Of a stretch of DNA of 64,000 bases, positions 18,253 through 27,505 are shown in pieces; the stretch's first letter is position 1; every line of letters begins with the position of its first letter. Position numbers and translations under genes: made by a program. Location: positions 1 to 64,000 of the forward strand of contig JAIOPP010000004.1 in assembly GCA_021413845.1 (NCBI GenBank), given 5' to 3'. The notes beneath the pieces were generated by a model, which was not told the DNA's origin, made no database searches, and saw nothing but the letters and a program-made list of their open reading frames with translations. The stretch comes from Planctomycetia bacterium. Lineage in GTDB: Bacteria; Planctomycetota; Planctomycetia; Pirellulales; PNKZ01.

Positions 18253-19164
18253 ATGAAACACCCAACGACATCTACGGATCGCCGTGATTTTCTGACCCGC
18301 GCCGGAGTGGGACTCACGGCTGCCGCGACGAGCCTCACGACCTTTGCACAGGACAAATCGCCGACCGAAGCCGCGGCCGGCGTTTCGATCACCGACTTTG
18401 AACGCTCCTGTCTGCGATTCCGTATCGACACGACGAAGAAACCTCCCAAGACCGTCTCGCGTAAGCTGCCGATGACGCTGAACAACGTCCGGTTCAGCCT
18501 CGATGCCCGCGTCGTGATCACGCACAAGGCCTCAGGTCGCGTGCATGACTATGTGTTGAGTTCGTCCTGCAAGAGCGAACAGGTTTGGGTGAAACGCGAT
18601 GTCTGGCACCAACCCAATGCCGACATGTGCATGCTAGCCGGCAAGGATGAGTTCCTGGTGCAAAAACTCTGGGACAAAGCGGACAAGGGGATCATGTTGT
18701 ACCCGGCTTCACTCGGCATGCAGCCCGAACGGCAAATCGGTGATCCGAAGGAGGCCTTCGACCGGTTTTCCATCAACCTCGTGCAGCGGTCCGGTCGCGT
18801 GTTGGGCGACGTGGATGCGATCCTTGCCGCGCTCGAGTCGGATGTACCGGTCGTGTCGCAAACGGAGTACGAATCAGCCGGCCATGAAGTGCTGCTGGAG
18901 TATCCCGTCCGCTGCGTAAACTTCAGCGAAAGAGAGCGTTACTATCAGGTCGATACGGGGCCGATCCTGGTGCCCGACTTCGAGCGTGAATACCAATCGA
19001 TGCTGGAAGGTTGCCAACTAGCCTACATCGCGCACAACAGTCCCGAGTGGGCGGAGGCGATCGTCAGCGTGCCGACGCCGCTCACGGACGACATCAAAGT
19101 TCATCACTACTCGCAAAGCGTCCGCATCGAGGGAACCCGCAATCGGTTGATCGCAGTGACGTGA
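18253..19164 (+). CDS. Tat-leader protein of unknown function
   Basis: A 303-residue protein from the ATG at 18253, where the twin-arginine leader begins (STDRRDFLTRAGVGLTAAAT). The open frame extends upstream into the preceding gene but has no signal there. The rest has no family I recognise. It contains mixed alpha/beta sequence with conserved-looking Trp, Cys and Tyr residues (CKSEQVWVKRDVWHQPNADM, SERERYYQVDTGPILVPDFE). It lies 32 bp after the sialidase-like gene on the same strand, suggesting a shared transcript and a role in the same exported process. It converges with the PQQ-like propeller gene, with 62 bp between stops. Confidence 0.7.
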   Translation: MKHPTTSTDRRDFLTRAGVGLTAAATSLTTFAQDKSPTEAAAGVSITDFERSCLRFRIDTTKKPPKTVSRKLPMTLNNVRFSLDARVVITHKASGRVHDYVLSSSCKSEQVWVKRDVWHQPNADMCMLAGKDEFLVQKLWDKADKGIMLYPASLGMQPERQIGDPKEAFDRFSINLVQRSGRVLGDVDAILAALESDVPVVSQTEYESAGHEVLLEYPVRCVNFSERERYYQVDTGPILVPDFEREYQSMLEGCQLAYIAHNSPEWAEAIVSVPTPLTDDIKVHHYSQSVRIEGTRNRLIAVT

Positions 19165-19226
19165 GTTGCTTGCATAACGAAACCGACGTAGCCCGATTGC
19201 TCGAGCGGCGCCGGAATGCTCCGGTA

Positions 19227-20528
19227 CTACCTCATCTTGATGTCGTAGCAGAGAAGAGTTTCTTGGTCGCGGATGAAGAGCTTCCCGTCGACGATCACCG
19301 GATGCGGCCAGCTTTTTCCTTTGACCGAGGCCAGTTTGAACTGACTGACCAGTTCGTACTTCTCCGGATCGGCTTTAATCAGGGCCATTTCGCCGTCTTC
19401 ATAGCGGAAGTAGAGGTGCCCGTCGGCATACAAGGCTGCGGCCGAACCGATTCCCGCACCGCGACTGCGCTCCCACTTCCGTTCGCCGGTCATCATCTCG
19501 ATACACATCGGGAAACCGTTGTTGTGCCCGTGGCCGCAGTAGATGTATTTGCCGATGCGGATCATCCCGCCGTGGTGGTTCTCGAGCTCGCTCGCCTTGA
19601 GAAAGTAGACCTCATCTGCCTTGACGCCCGCGCCCTCTTTCGCGAGCTTCAAGAGCGCCGCGCCGGTCCCGTAGCCCGACGAGCAGAAGACGTGGTCGCC
19701 ATCGACGATCGGGGTCGGAATGTTCGCCGTGCCGTTGGCGACCCGGTTGTAGGTCCAGAGGACCCGTCCGTCGTCGGCCGCCACGCTGATCAAGCCCCGG
19801 CCGGTTAGTTGTACGTATTGCTTCACTCCCGCGCCGTTGCTGATGACGATCGAGGAGTAGCCCGCGCCGTCTTTGCCTTTGTCCCCGCCCCAATCGCTCG
19901 GCGCCGCCGACTTCCAGACGAGCGTGCCGGTCTTCTTATCGAGCGCCGCGATCTGAGCATCCGGAGCGCCGGGCGTGCAGATCAGTCGATCGCCGTCGAC
20001 CAGCGGCGACTCGCTGTAGCCCCAGCCCGACATCATCTTCCCGCCGAAATCGGCGGCGAGGCTCTTCTTCCATACAAGCGCGCCGGTCGCCGCATCGCAA
20101 CAGATCAAGTCACCGTCGCGACCGAGGGCGAAGACGAGGTTTCCGTCAACCGTCGGTGTGCAGTTCGGATTGCCGCCGCCGACGTCGGTCTGCCAAAGCG
20201 GCTTGCCGTCGGCCTCGGATACCGCGATCAGCTTCGCGGCATTGCCGACTTGGCCGAGCGTGAAGATGCGTCCACCCGAAACCGCAAGGCTCGCCATTCC
20301 CTTCCCTAGGTTCTCGACTTGCCAGAGGAGCGGCGGCCCCTCTTCCGGCCACTTGGCGAGCAGGCCGGTCGCGCTCGACACGCCGTCCCGATTCGGACCG
20401 CGCCACTGCGGCCAGCTCTGCGCTGAGACCGAGCCGGCAGCGACGTTCGTCGCGGAGTCGGCAGCCCAAACTTGCAGGCTGAGCAGGAGCGAGGCGACCG
20501 ACGTGACGACGAAGAGGGTGGCGCGCAT
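19227..20528 (-). CDS. PQQ-like beta-propeller protein, secreted
   Basis: A 433-residue protein from the ATG at 20528, supported by AGGAG about 10 bases upstream and by the signal peptide MRATLFVVTSVASLLLSLQV ending at AWA-like ADS. The open frame 31 codons upstream lacks a signal. The mature start SWPQWRGPNRDGVS is the hallmark of planctomycete PQQ-like (BamB-related) propeller proteins. Blade motifs follow: LIAVSEADGKPLWQTDVGGG, LICCDAATGALVWKKSL, IAALDKKTGTLVWKSAAPSD and LISVAADDGRVLWTYNR. Such proteins often act as periplasmic scaffolds, and PQQ binding is not required. No dehydrogenase active-site residues were identified. Confidence 0.88.
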   Translation of the reverse strand: MRATLFVVTSVASLLLSLQVWAADSATNVAAGSVSAQSWPQWRGPNRDGVSSATGLLAKWPEEGPPLLWQVENLGKGMASLAVSGGRIFTLGQVGNAAKLIAVSEADGKPLWQTDVGGGNPNCTPTVDGNLVFALGRDGDLICCDAATGALVWKKSLAADFGGKMMSGWGYSESPLVDGDRLICTPGAPDAQIAALDKKTGTLVWKSAAPSDWGGDKGKDGAGYSSIVISNGAGVKQYVQLTGRGLISVAADDGRVLWTYNRVANGTANIPTPIVDGDHVFCSSGYGTGAALLKLAKEGAGVKADEVYFLKASELENHHGGMIRIGKYIYCGHGHNNGFPMCIEMMTGERKWERSRGAGIGSAAALYADGHLYFRYEDGEMALIKADPEKYELVSQFKLASVKGKSWPHPVIVDGKLFIRDQETLLCYDIKMR

Positions 20529-20939
20529 GGCACGGAACTCCTGAGTAAGAGTGGGGCGTGAGTCGAACGGCAACGGCAGGCGTCGTCCGGCTCCAACGTC
20601 GAACGCCGCGCATTCTAACAATTGCGCCCGGAGCCGAACACGCGAGTTGCCGCAGAGCGGGTGACCAGACGGTCAGCGAGCCTTATGCAACTTGCTAATG
20701 ATCCCAAGCTCGGTGAAAGCAATCGCGGGACTTTTGACCGGCGGCCGAAACAAGCTCGGGCGGCCACGGCTCCGTAATCTTTCGGTGCCTGCGTCAGATG
20801 ACTAAGATTCTTCCAGTTCAAAGAAGATCCTATGCTCGAACTGAATGTCATATTCGCCAAGAAGGTCGGCGAACTACGGCTCGTATGGGGCTACCGTCAA
20901 CCTGGAGCTCGTACTCGGCTCGTCTCTCGTCGGCGAACT

Positions 20940-21250
20940 CGCGACTAACTCAGCTATTGGCCGTCACGACGTACCAGGATGGCCCACTTCAGGTACTACT
21001 TTCGCTACGTCACCGGACTAGCGGAGCGAATGATGTCGTCGAGTCCGGTATTCGGAGCGCCATACATCGGGCCGTTGAGTACCACTTCAACGAGTTATTT
21101 GCCGGCAACAAGCTGCCGTCATCGGAGGTACTCCTCGGTGAATATGCGCGACACTGGCGGGAGACCGATTCAGCAACGGTTCGATTCGGTAAAGGCGAAA
21201 AATTCGATGGCCTTGGCGAATTCGCGGGACGCGTGATCGTAGCGCTCCAA
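20940..21250 (+). pseudogene. Frameshifted remnant of RecB/Cas4-like PD-(D/E)XK exonuclease
   Basis: Two plus-strand frames must be joined to read the similarity. The frame from 20979 gives HFRYYFRYVTGLAERMMSSS then PVFG. At about 21053 the match continues in the neighbouring frame as SAIHRAVEYHFNELFAGNKL, then LLGEYARHW and ATVRFGKGEKFDGLGEFAGR. This corresponds to the N-terminal part of RecB-family/PD-(D/E)XK (PDDEXK_1) proteins, where 'Y..CPl.Y.f.Y..gL' is followed by 'vfGsaiH.alE'. The Cys-Pro element before it is also degraded (TYQDGPLQ). The downstream nuclease core with the catalytic D...ExK is absent, so the gene is broken at both frame and length. The assignment is from recognition of motif order. 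Confidence 0.65.
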
Positions 21251-21365
21251 ACAAGTTCGCTCACGCCCAGAGGCGGTTACTCGTCCGTGCCTCATCTACT
21301 TAAATCGAACAGAGATCAACTAAGGGGTATCGAATTCGGCGATCTCTTATGTCTATAGTCGGTCC

Positions 21366-22490
21366 TTACTTAATGGGAGGCAAGGCTTTCTGAATGACCG
21401 GCCCCGATCGCGGAACGACGCCGTGGTAGTCTTCGCCCAGTAAGGCGGCGACAGTTGCTGCGATCTGACTCTGGGTCACGCGGTCGCAGTTCGTTCGTTC
21501 TCCCAAGTCGGGCGTGTCCGGACCGAGAAACGCCATCCACATGTCTTCGGCACCTTGAATCTTCTGGCCGTGATTCTTCCAGTCCGTCAGACCCGTGCCT
21601 CGACCGTGATCCGTCGTAATGATGAACGTGGTCTTGTCGCGATACTGTTCCATCGACTGCATCGTTTCCCAAAGCCGCTGAATATAGCGATCGGCCGCGT
21701 TGGCTGAAGTCAGCAGATGATCGTAGCGACCGGCATGTCCCCAATGGTCCGTTTCGAGAAACCCCACGAACAGCACTCTGGGTTGGTATCGCAGCAGATG
21801 CTCGCGAACTGCCTGATACAGAATTGAATCGACGACTTCCGCGGCGTTGATTCGGGTCGTGTCGGCGATCAGGTCGTTGAGAAGTTGCTGCCTCGGGTTA
21901 GGATCGGACTCAGGAAGATTCTCCCAGCCGCCCATTACGGGAAAGGCGCAGCGCTCCCGGTTGAATATGTACGGCGTCACGTCCCAAGCACTGTAGGCGG
22001 CCACTTTGCCGCCGAACCCGGGCTTGCGGTGAAGCCATTCCAAGACCGTGATGTTTTGGTTCGGCTTCTTGGCGTTGCTATCGATCAGTGGATCGGCGTA
22101 GCCGGTCAGAATCTCGTTGTAGCCGGGGTAGGAGAACTTCATCGTGTTTGTGATCTGCGATGAACTTCCTTTCGTCAGGTTGCCGTAGAGTTGCCCTTCG
22201 CGAGCGATCTTGCTCCAGAAGAACGGGAGCAAAGCCGAGCGGCGATCTTCCGGCGTCTCGCGCCAGAATTTCTCTTCGATGGCCTTTACGTCTGCGACGC
22301 CGCCATGTTGTTTGTTGATCAGCGCCTTCTCCGCGCCGGTGAAGACTTCCTGCCAACGAAGACCGTCGATGGTAATGAGGACGATGTTCCGCGTCTTTAG
22401 GTCCGCTGCGCCGACGTCGGTTGCAGCGAAAAGCAACAGAGCACAGAGAACGCCACACACTCTTATGATTCGATGTTTGACATCCGACAC
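21366..22490 (-). CDS. Alkaline-phosphatase-superfamily phosphodiesterase/sulfatase-like protein, secreted
   Basis: A 374-residue protein with a signal peptide (RIIRVCGVLCALLLFAATDVGA). Metal-binding pattern of the alkaline phosphatase superfamily: NIVLITIDGLRWQEVFTGAE (first Asp, with Thr as the likely nucleophile in VFTG), LFVGFLETDHWGHAGRYDH (Asp-His...His) and FIITTDHGRG (Asp-His). It is closest in style to type I phosphodiesterase/nucleotide pyrophosphatase-like and predicted phosphoglyceromutase-like members. Substrate is unknown. AGGGAGA about 10 bases before the ATG supports the start. It stands alone, in the same direction as the ClC gene upstream, with 183 bp between. Confidence 0.82.
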   Translation of the reverse strand: MSDVKHRIIRVCGVLCALLLFAATDVGAADLKTRNIVLITIDGLRWQEVFTGAEKALINKQHGGVADVKAIEEKFWRETPEDRRSALLPFFWSKIAREGQLYGNLTKGSSSQITNTMKFSYPGYNEILTGYADPLIDSNAKKPNQNITVLEWLHRKPGFGGKVAAYSAWDVTPYIFNRERCAFPVMGGWENLPESDPNPRQQLLNDLIADTTRINAAEVVDSILYQAVREHLLRYQPRVLFVGFLETDHWGHAGRYDHLLTSANAADRYIQRLWETMQSMEQYRDKTTFIITTDHGRGTGLTDWKNHGQKIQGAEDMWMAFLGPDTPDLGERTNCDRVTQSQIAATVAALLGEDYHGVVPRSGPVIQKALPPIK

Positions 22491-22673
22491 GCTATGTCTC
22501 CCTGCAGGCGTTCGAGCGTTTTGCGATATACGTTTAAGTCAGGTCAATGTACCCGCCCACTATTGCGAACGCGACGGATAAGACCGCAATGTCTTGTGCG
22601 TTGCCTGGCCGATCGGCACGCGGTAGGTGCCGGGCATCACTCGCAGTAAGTGTTCACTCTGCGCGCGATGCCG

Positions 22674-24479
22674 CTAATGCCTGATCGCGACCGCTTTCTT
22701 CGGCACCCAATGATCGCGAGGATGGATCGACTGGCCGTCGCGCAGCCGGCGTTCGTACACCGAGAGAATGTCGCTCCTTGTGACGATTCCGACGATATGT
22801 TTCGGGTTCTTCCGATCCACGACCGGCAGCCGGCCGATGTCGTGGCGGACCATATGATCCGCGGCGTCGCGAGCCGTCGAAGTGTCGTACACGTAGACCG
22901 GCGGACGGCGAATGAGGACGCGAATCGCCGTCGATCCGCTTTCTTCGGCGCCGAGCAAATTGCGCCGCGTGAGCACTCCCAGCAAGATGCCCTGCTCGTC
23001 GATGACGGGATAGCCCTGATGCCGACTGCCTTGCGGATCGGAATCGAGCCAGAGTCTCACTTCGGCCAACGTTCGATCGGCCGGCAGCGTGACGACCTCG
23101 GACGTCGCGATTTCGCCGACGTGGACCTGATCGAGATAGTCGGCCGTATATTCGACCGGTGCCCGAATTCCACGTCGTGCGATCTTCTCCGTCATGATCG
23201 AATTCACGGATAACAGCGACGCGAACAAATATGACATACTGCAGCCGCCTAAGATCGGAAGTAGCCCGAGCGGTTGAAGCGTCGTCTCGAAGGCGAAGAC
23301 CGCCGAAGCCAAGAGCGCTCGCGACGCTCCGGCGAAGAGGGACGCCATGCCGACCAAATCCGCGACGCGTGGATCGATGCCGGCGGCCGGAAGGGCCCAT
23401 GCCGCCATCTGACCGACGGCGAAACCGAGCCCTGCGCCGAGCGTGAACAACGGCGCGAGCGTCCCGCCGGAAGTGCCGCTACCCAGTGAGATCGACCAAC
23501 TGACGAACTTCATCGCGACCAAGAAGAGCGCCGACCCGACGACGAACTTACCGGCCAACGCGTCGGTGACGTTATCGTATCCGACGCCGAGCGTGCGCGG
23601 CGCGTAATAGCCGGCCCCGCCGATCGCCAACGCGCCAACCAGCGGCCACCACATCCAATGGATCGGCAGGTGTTCGAAGGCGTCTTCGATGCCGTACGTG
23701 ACCCGAATTACGGCCGCTGCGACGATCCCCATCAGCCCGCCGACGAGCACGTAGGTCAGCAGTGCGATCGCCGTCGGCGTGCCGATATTCGGCATCGGAA
23801 AGACCGGCTCGGGAACTTCGATCAATAGTCGCAAGCCGCTGGCCGTCACGGAGGCGAGCACGACCGGAATCAGGGAACGGGGACGAAACTCGAATAACAA
23901 CAACTCGATCGCCAACAGCACGGCTGAGACCGGAGTGCCGAACGTGGCCGCCATGCCCGCCGCCAAGAGAGTCTTGCGCTCACCGGCGGTTGTGTGCGTC
24001 AGTTGCCCGAGCAGCGAGCCGATCGCACTGCCGGTGGCGATGATCGGTCCTTCCGAACCGAACGGCCCGCCGGTGCCGATCGAGATGGCCGCCGACAGCG
24101 GCTTCAACTAAGTCATTCGCGCTGGGATGCGGCTTTCATTCGTCAGCACTTGCTCCATCGCTTCGGGGATGCCGTGTCCTCGAATCGCCGGCGAGCCGAA
24201 GCGGGCCATGAGCCCGACGATGAACGCTCCGATCAAAGGAGGCAATAAGACCCACGCACCGAGATCGTTCCCGGCCGGAGAAGTACTCTCGAGCGAAAGG
24301 CGATGGTAAAACGAGTGGTTGGTGATGAGTGCGATGAGCTGCGTGAGCACTTGCGCGGCGGCTGCGACTGCGAAGCCGAGTCCGACGGTCCAACAACAAA
24401 GCTCCAACATCCTCAGATCGATGAGGGGTCGACTCGGTGGAGCGAAACCAACTTCTTCGACAGTATCTGCAATCGACAT
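22674..24479 (-). pseudogene. ClC-family chloride channel with C-terminal CBS pair, interrupted by an amber codon
   Basis: The protein starts at the ATG at 24479, with AGGAG 6-10 bases upstream. It reads for 123 residues with two membrane segments and the motif GHGIPEAMEQVL. It stops at TAG (24108-24110), then continues in the same frame at TTG 24107 for 477 residues: LKPLSAAISIGTGGPFGSEG, containing the gating-Glu motif, then SGGTLAPLFTLGAGLG. Two CBS domains follow (IATSEVVTLPADRTLAEVRL and VYVYDTSTARDAADHMVRHD). Joined, the length and motif order are complete for a ClC channel or antiporter with regulatory CBS domains. Only one codon is wrong, which fits a recent nonsense mutation, a sequencing error or suppression. 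As written, the first product is too short to function, and the second lacks helices carrying the first selectivity motif. Confidence 0.85.
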
Positions 24480-24862
24480 CCGGATACTCCTGCAATCACC
24501 GCCACGACTGAGTGGGATCGATCGACTCGAAGTCTACGTTGGATTGAATTCTGCGACTTTTACATTTCGGCAAGCGTGGTCCGTTAAGCGCGCGAAGTGC
24601 GACAAATTGACACCTTAATCGGAGGCAGTCGAGTGCCGGCCTGTGGCGCTTTCCGTACGCTTCTCGCCGTAACAATGGCCTGGACGTTTGCTTCCGCCGA
24701 GCTTCCGGATCTCGCTTCCGGCAGGAACGCGTCATGAGCCGAGATCTACGAAGTCCAGTCATGTGAAGACGATTATCGCGCAGCGGACGAGGGTGCGCGC
24801 TAGGTCGAGAGCTTGCGGACAAAGATTGAACTTATCAAGGTCGGCGGTTGGCTCAAAGTCTT
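24480..24862. other. Intergenic stretch without recognisable gene
   Basis: The 383 bp between the ClC gene start and the IstB remnant hold only short frames with Arg/Ser/Pro-rich translations. I see no recognisable protein. The part nearest 24862 may include the former end of the IS21-type element, but no terminal inverted repeat was identified by eye. Confidence 0.4.
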
Positions 24863-25126
24863 TTACGCATCCGCCGGGTGGCTTTGCCGCCGTCGCGCAT
24901 CGCGGAGGCGGTAGCTTTCGCCCTTGGCTTCCCGGATGTGGCAGCGGTGCGTGAGCAAATTCAGCGCCGCGCCGGTCGGCCGTTCGCTGCCGAGCACCTC
25001 GGTCCAGAGTTCGAACGGCAAGTTCGTCGTGACGATCAAGCTCAGCCGCGGAGCAGCCACCGGTATCGAGGGCAGCCGCACGACGATGAATCCGCGCTGG
25101 TAAAGCGGATGCTGGAACGATTTTGA
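24863..25126 (-). pseudogene. istB: IS21-family helper ATPase IstB, C-terminal remnant
   Basis: The minus-strand frame gives LSLIVTTNLPFELWTEVLGS, then ERPTGAALNLLTHRCHIREA and KGESYRLRDARRRQ before its stop at 24863. This is the end of IstB, the AAA+ helper ATPase of IS21-family transposition ('ivTtNlpf..W...fgs.rltgallDrltH..hi....gesyRl'). The Asp expected before R in 'LxDRLTH' is replaced, and one residue appears missing (ALNLLTH). The Walker A and B part is gone: similarity fades upstream of 25080, and the DNA abuts an IS3-type remnant at about 25126. It cannot be functional. Confidence 0.75.
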
Positions 25127-25821
25127 GAATGGGCCGCGGTTCGACTATCGCCGGATTGCGGCTTTGTTACGCGGGGAGAGTAGGAACGCGAGCCCCGGTC
25201 GGATTTATCGACTGTGACGCGGAAGGAAGGAGAGAAACTGCCGCAGCGGACGCGATTATGCCGAGCTTCCGGGACGAGTGACAACGCTTGTGATCGTCGT
25301 CGGGCCGAGCATCGCGACGACGTTTGGAGCTGGGGCTTCGTGCTCGATCGGACGACGAGCGGCCGGACGTTGAAGTGGCTCTTGATCCTCGTGGAGCACA
25401 CGCGCGAGTGCTTGGCTTTGAAGGTCGATCGCGGGATCACCAGCGAAGACGTGATCGACGCGTTGCAGAACTGTTCGCGGCGCGGGGCATGCCGCAACGA
25501 ATCCGTAGCGACAACGGCTCGGAGTTCGTCTCCCACACGATCGGAAGCCGGCTCACGCAAGTCGACATGGGGACGCTGACGCGCGCCGGGGAGTCCGTGG
25601 TAGAACGGCTACGCCGAGAGCTTCCGCAGTCGCCTGCGCGACGAGTTCTTGGCGTCGAAGAGTTTGGAGAATTTGCCGGCGGCTCGCAAGCGGTCGGCGG
25701 CGTGCAAAGACGATTACAACCATCACCGGCCTCACGGCTCTCGCTGGGGTCTGTGACCCCGGCCGAGTTCGCGGCCCGCTGTACCGCTTCCGCTCCGGCT
25801 GGACGCGGCCCAGCGGAATAA
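25127..25821 (+). pseudogene. IS3-family transposase OrfB remnant (several frameshifts and stops)
   Basis: Similarity runs through all three plus frames. FDYRRIAALLRGESRNASPG then RIYRL ends at TGA where Trp is usual (HTH_21 region). DDVWSWGFVLDRTTSGRTLK then CLALKVDRGITSEDVIDAL is the first rve part, with Gly where the first catalytic Asp of 'W.mDF' is expected. After a shift, AELFAARGMPQRIRSDNGSE follows, with the second catalytic Asp. A further frame gives SPW, a TAG in place of the usual Glu, then NGYAESFRSRLRDEFLAS and DDYNHHRPHGS. The product would be an IS3-type DDE integrase, but it is dead by at least two stops, two frame changes and a lost catalytic residue. It ends near SVTPAEFAARCTASAP. 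Confidence 0.8.
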
Positions 25822-26089
25822 CCGAAGCTTGATATCACCTGGCGCGGTAAATCCGAGCTGTTTTCGATATAGGTCATCAAACTATGACTGACAACGGGAT
25901 TCGTTTAAGGGGGCAAGGCCACGGCGTCATATCGCGCGTAGTCACGAGTTCCCAACCAAGCAATGCCGGAAAGCAACGCGATTGCGACCGCCGGGAACGG
26001 AACGCGACGCGACCGGCTCGAACGCGGTGGTTGATAGAAGTGCAATTATGGTGCGCGCCGGGGGACTGCAATTCGTGAAGAGATCGCGA

Positions 26090-27448
26090 TTAGATCAATT
26101 CGCGGATCGGCTTTGCCTCGCCGGCCACCAAGTATTGCGGCCGGCCGTGAAGATCGTTGATCGTCGTCGTGTTCACGTCGATCCCGAGGTTGTGGTAGAG
26201 GGTCGCGAAAACTTCGCCGAACGAAACCGGTCTACTCGCCGCCTCTCCGCCGAGGCGATCGGTCGAGCCGATGACTTGCCCGGTTCGCATTCCGCCGCCG
26301 GCAAGCATCGCACACGAAACATTCGGCCAGTGATCTCGGCCTCCTTTGGAGTTGATGGTCGGCGTGCGACCGAACTCTCCCCAGACGACGACCGACGTAT
26401 CGCAGTCGAGCCCGCGCTCGCGCAGGTCTTCGAGCAGCGCACTGAGCCCTTGATCGAGCATCGGCATGTGGTGCCGTGAGTTTTCGAAGTTCGTTCCGTA
26501 GGGCATGCCGTGCCAATCCCACCGTCCGTAGGCCAAGGTCACGACACGCGCGCCCGCTTCGATCAAGCGGCGAGCCGATAGAAAGTATTCGTTGCAAAGC
26601 GGTCCGGCATCGCCGTAGCCGGCCGGTTCGCGCGAGCCGTAGCCGTAGCGGTCGCGCGTGCGTCGGTCTTCGCGCGACAGATCGAGCGCTTCGGCCAGCT
26701 TGCTCGACGTGAGAATGCCGAAAGCCTGGCGTTGGAAATCGTCGAGGCCCGACATTACCCCCGCGGCATCGGCATCGCGACGATAGCCGTCGAAGCGCTG
26801 GAGCAACTCTCGCCGATCACCGAGCCGATCGACCGTCACGCCGTTGAGCACCATGTCGGAAAGTCCGTCCCCTTCCGTGCGGAACGGCGAGTGGCCGACG
26901 CCGAGAAACCCCGGGCGTCCGGGATCGGCCCAACTCGTGTGTTTCATCGGAGGGACTAAGCTGACGAACGGCGGAACCGCCGGATCGACGGGCCCTCGCA
27001 GCTTCGAGATCGTCGAACCGAACGACGGCCAATTTCCTTGCGGTTGCTGAGCGCTCTTTTGTCCGGTCATGCATTGAAACGCCGCATGCCGCCCTTCGCT
27101 GCCGACGATCGAACGAACGATCGCCAACCGATCGGTCATGCGCGCGAGTTGCGGCAAGAGCTCGCAGATTTCGATGCCCGGCACGTTGGTCGCGATCGGC
27201 TTAAACTCGCCGCGAATTTCGATCGGAGCGTCCGGCTTGAGATCGACGAAGTCTTGGTGCGGTGGGCCGCCCGACAGAAAGACCATGATCACGGACTTCG
27301 TCGACGACCGCTTGCCCGAAGCCGCATCGGCGCGCAATAGCTGCGGCAACGCCAGCCCACCCATCGCAAGGCCGCCGACGCGCAGAAAGTCGCGCCGCTG
27401 CAGACCGTCGCAGAATCCGCCACGTGATTTTTTCGGAGAGTGGTGCAT
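26090..27448 (-). CDS. DUF1501 protein (second of a minus-strand tandem)
   Basis: A 452-residue protein from the ATG at 27448, chosen because GAGGAAA lies about 10 bases upstream. An in-frame start 21 bases earlier has no such signal. Tat-like leader: RR at residues 18-19 ([20 protein letters not shown]). Signatures: [20 protein letters not shown] at about residues 56-75 and [20 protein letters not shown] followed by [20 protein letters not shown]. It is closely related to the adjacent DUF1501 protein upstream: shared [16 protein letters not shown] and [15 protein letters not shown] segments indicate tandem duplication. The two genes are 57 bp apart and co-directional. No DUF1549/DUF1553 partner accompanies them in this window. 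Confidence 0.9.
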   Translation of the reverse strand: MHHSPKKSRGGFCDGLQRRDFLRVGGLAMGGLALPQLLRADAASGKRSSTKSVIMVFLSGGPPHQDFVDLKPDAPIEIRGEFKPIATNVPGIEICELLPQLARMTDRLAIVRSIVGSEGRHAAFQCMTGQKSAQQPQGNWPSFGSTISKLRGPVDPAVPPFVSLVPPMKHTSWADPGRPGFLGVGHSPFRTEGDGLSDMVLNGVTVDRLGDRRELLQRFDGYRRDADAAGVMSGLDDFQRQAFGILTSSKLAEALDLSREDRRTRDRYGYGSREPAGYGDAGPLCNEYFLSARRLIEAGARVVTLAYGRWDWHGMPYGTNFENSRHHMPMLDQGLSALLEDLRERGLDCDTSVVVWGEFGRTPTINSKGGRDHWPNVSCAMLAGGGMRTGQVIGSTDRLGGEAASRPVSFGEVFATLYHNLGIDVNTTTINDLHGRPQYLVAGEAKPIRELI

Positions 27449-27505
27449 GTTCGGTTTCCTCACGGCCATCCGTGGTTTACGCGAAATTCATAATTCGTTA
27501 CGAGC

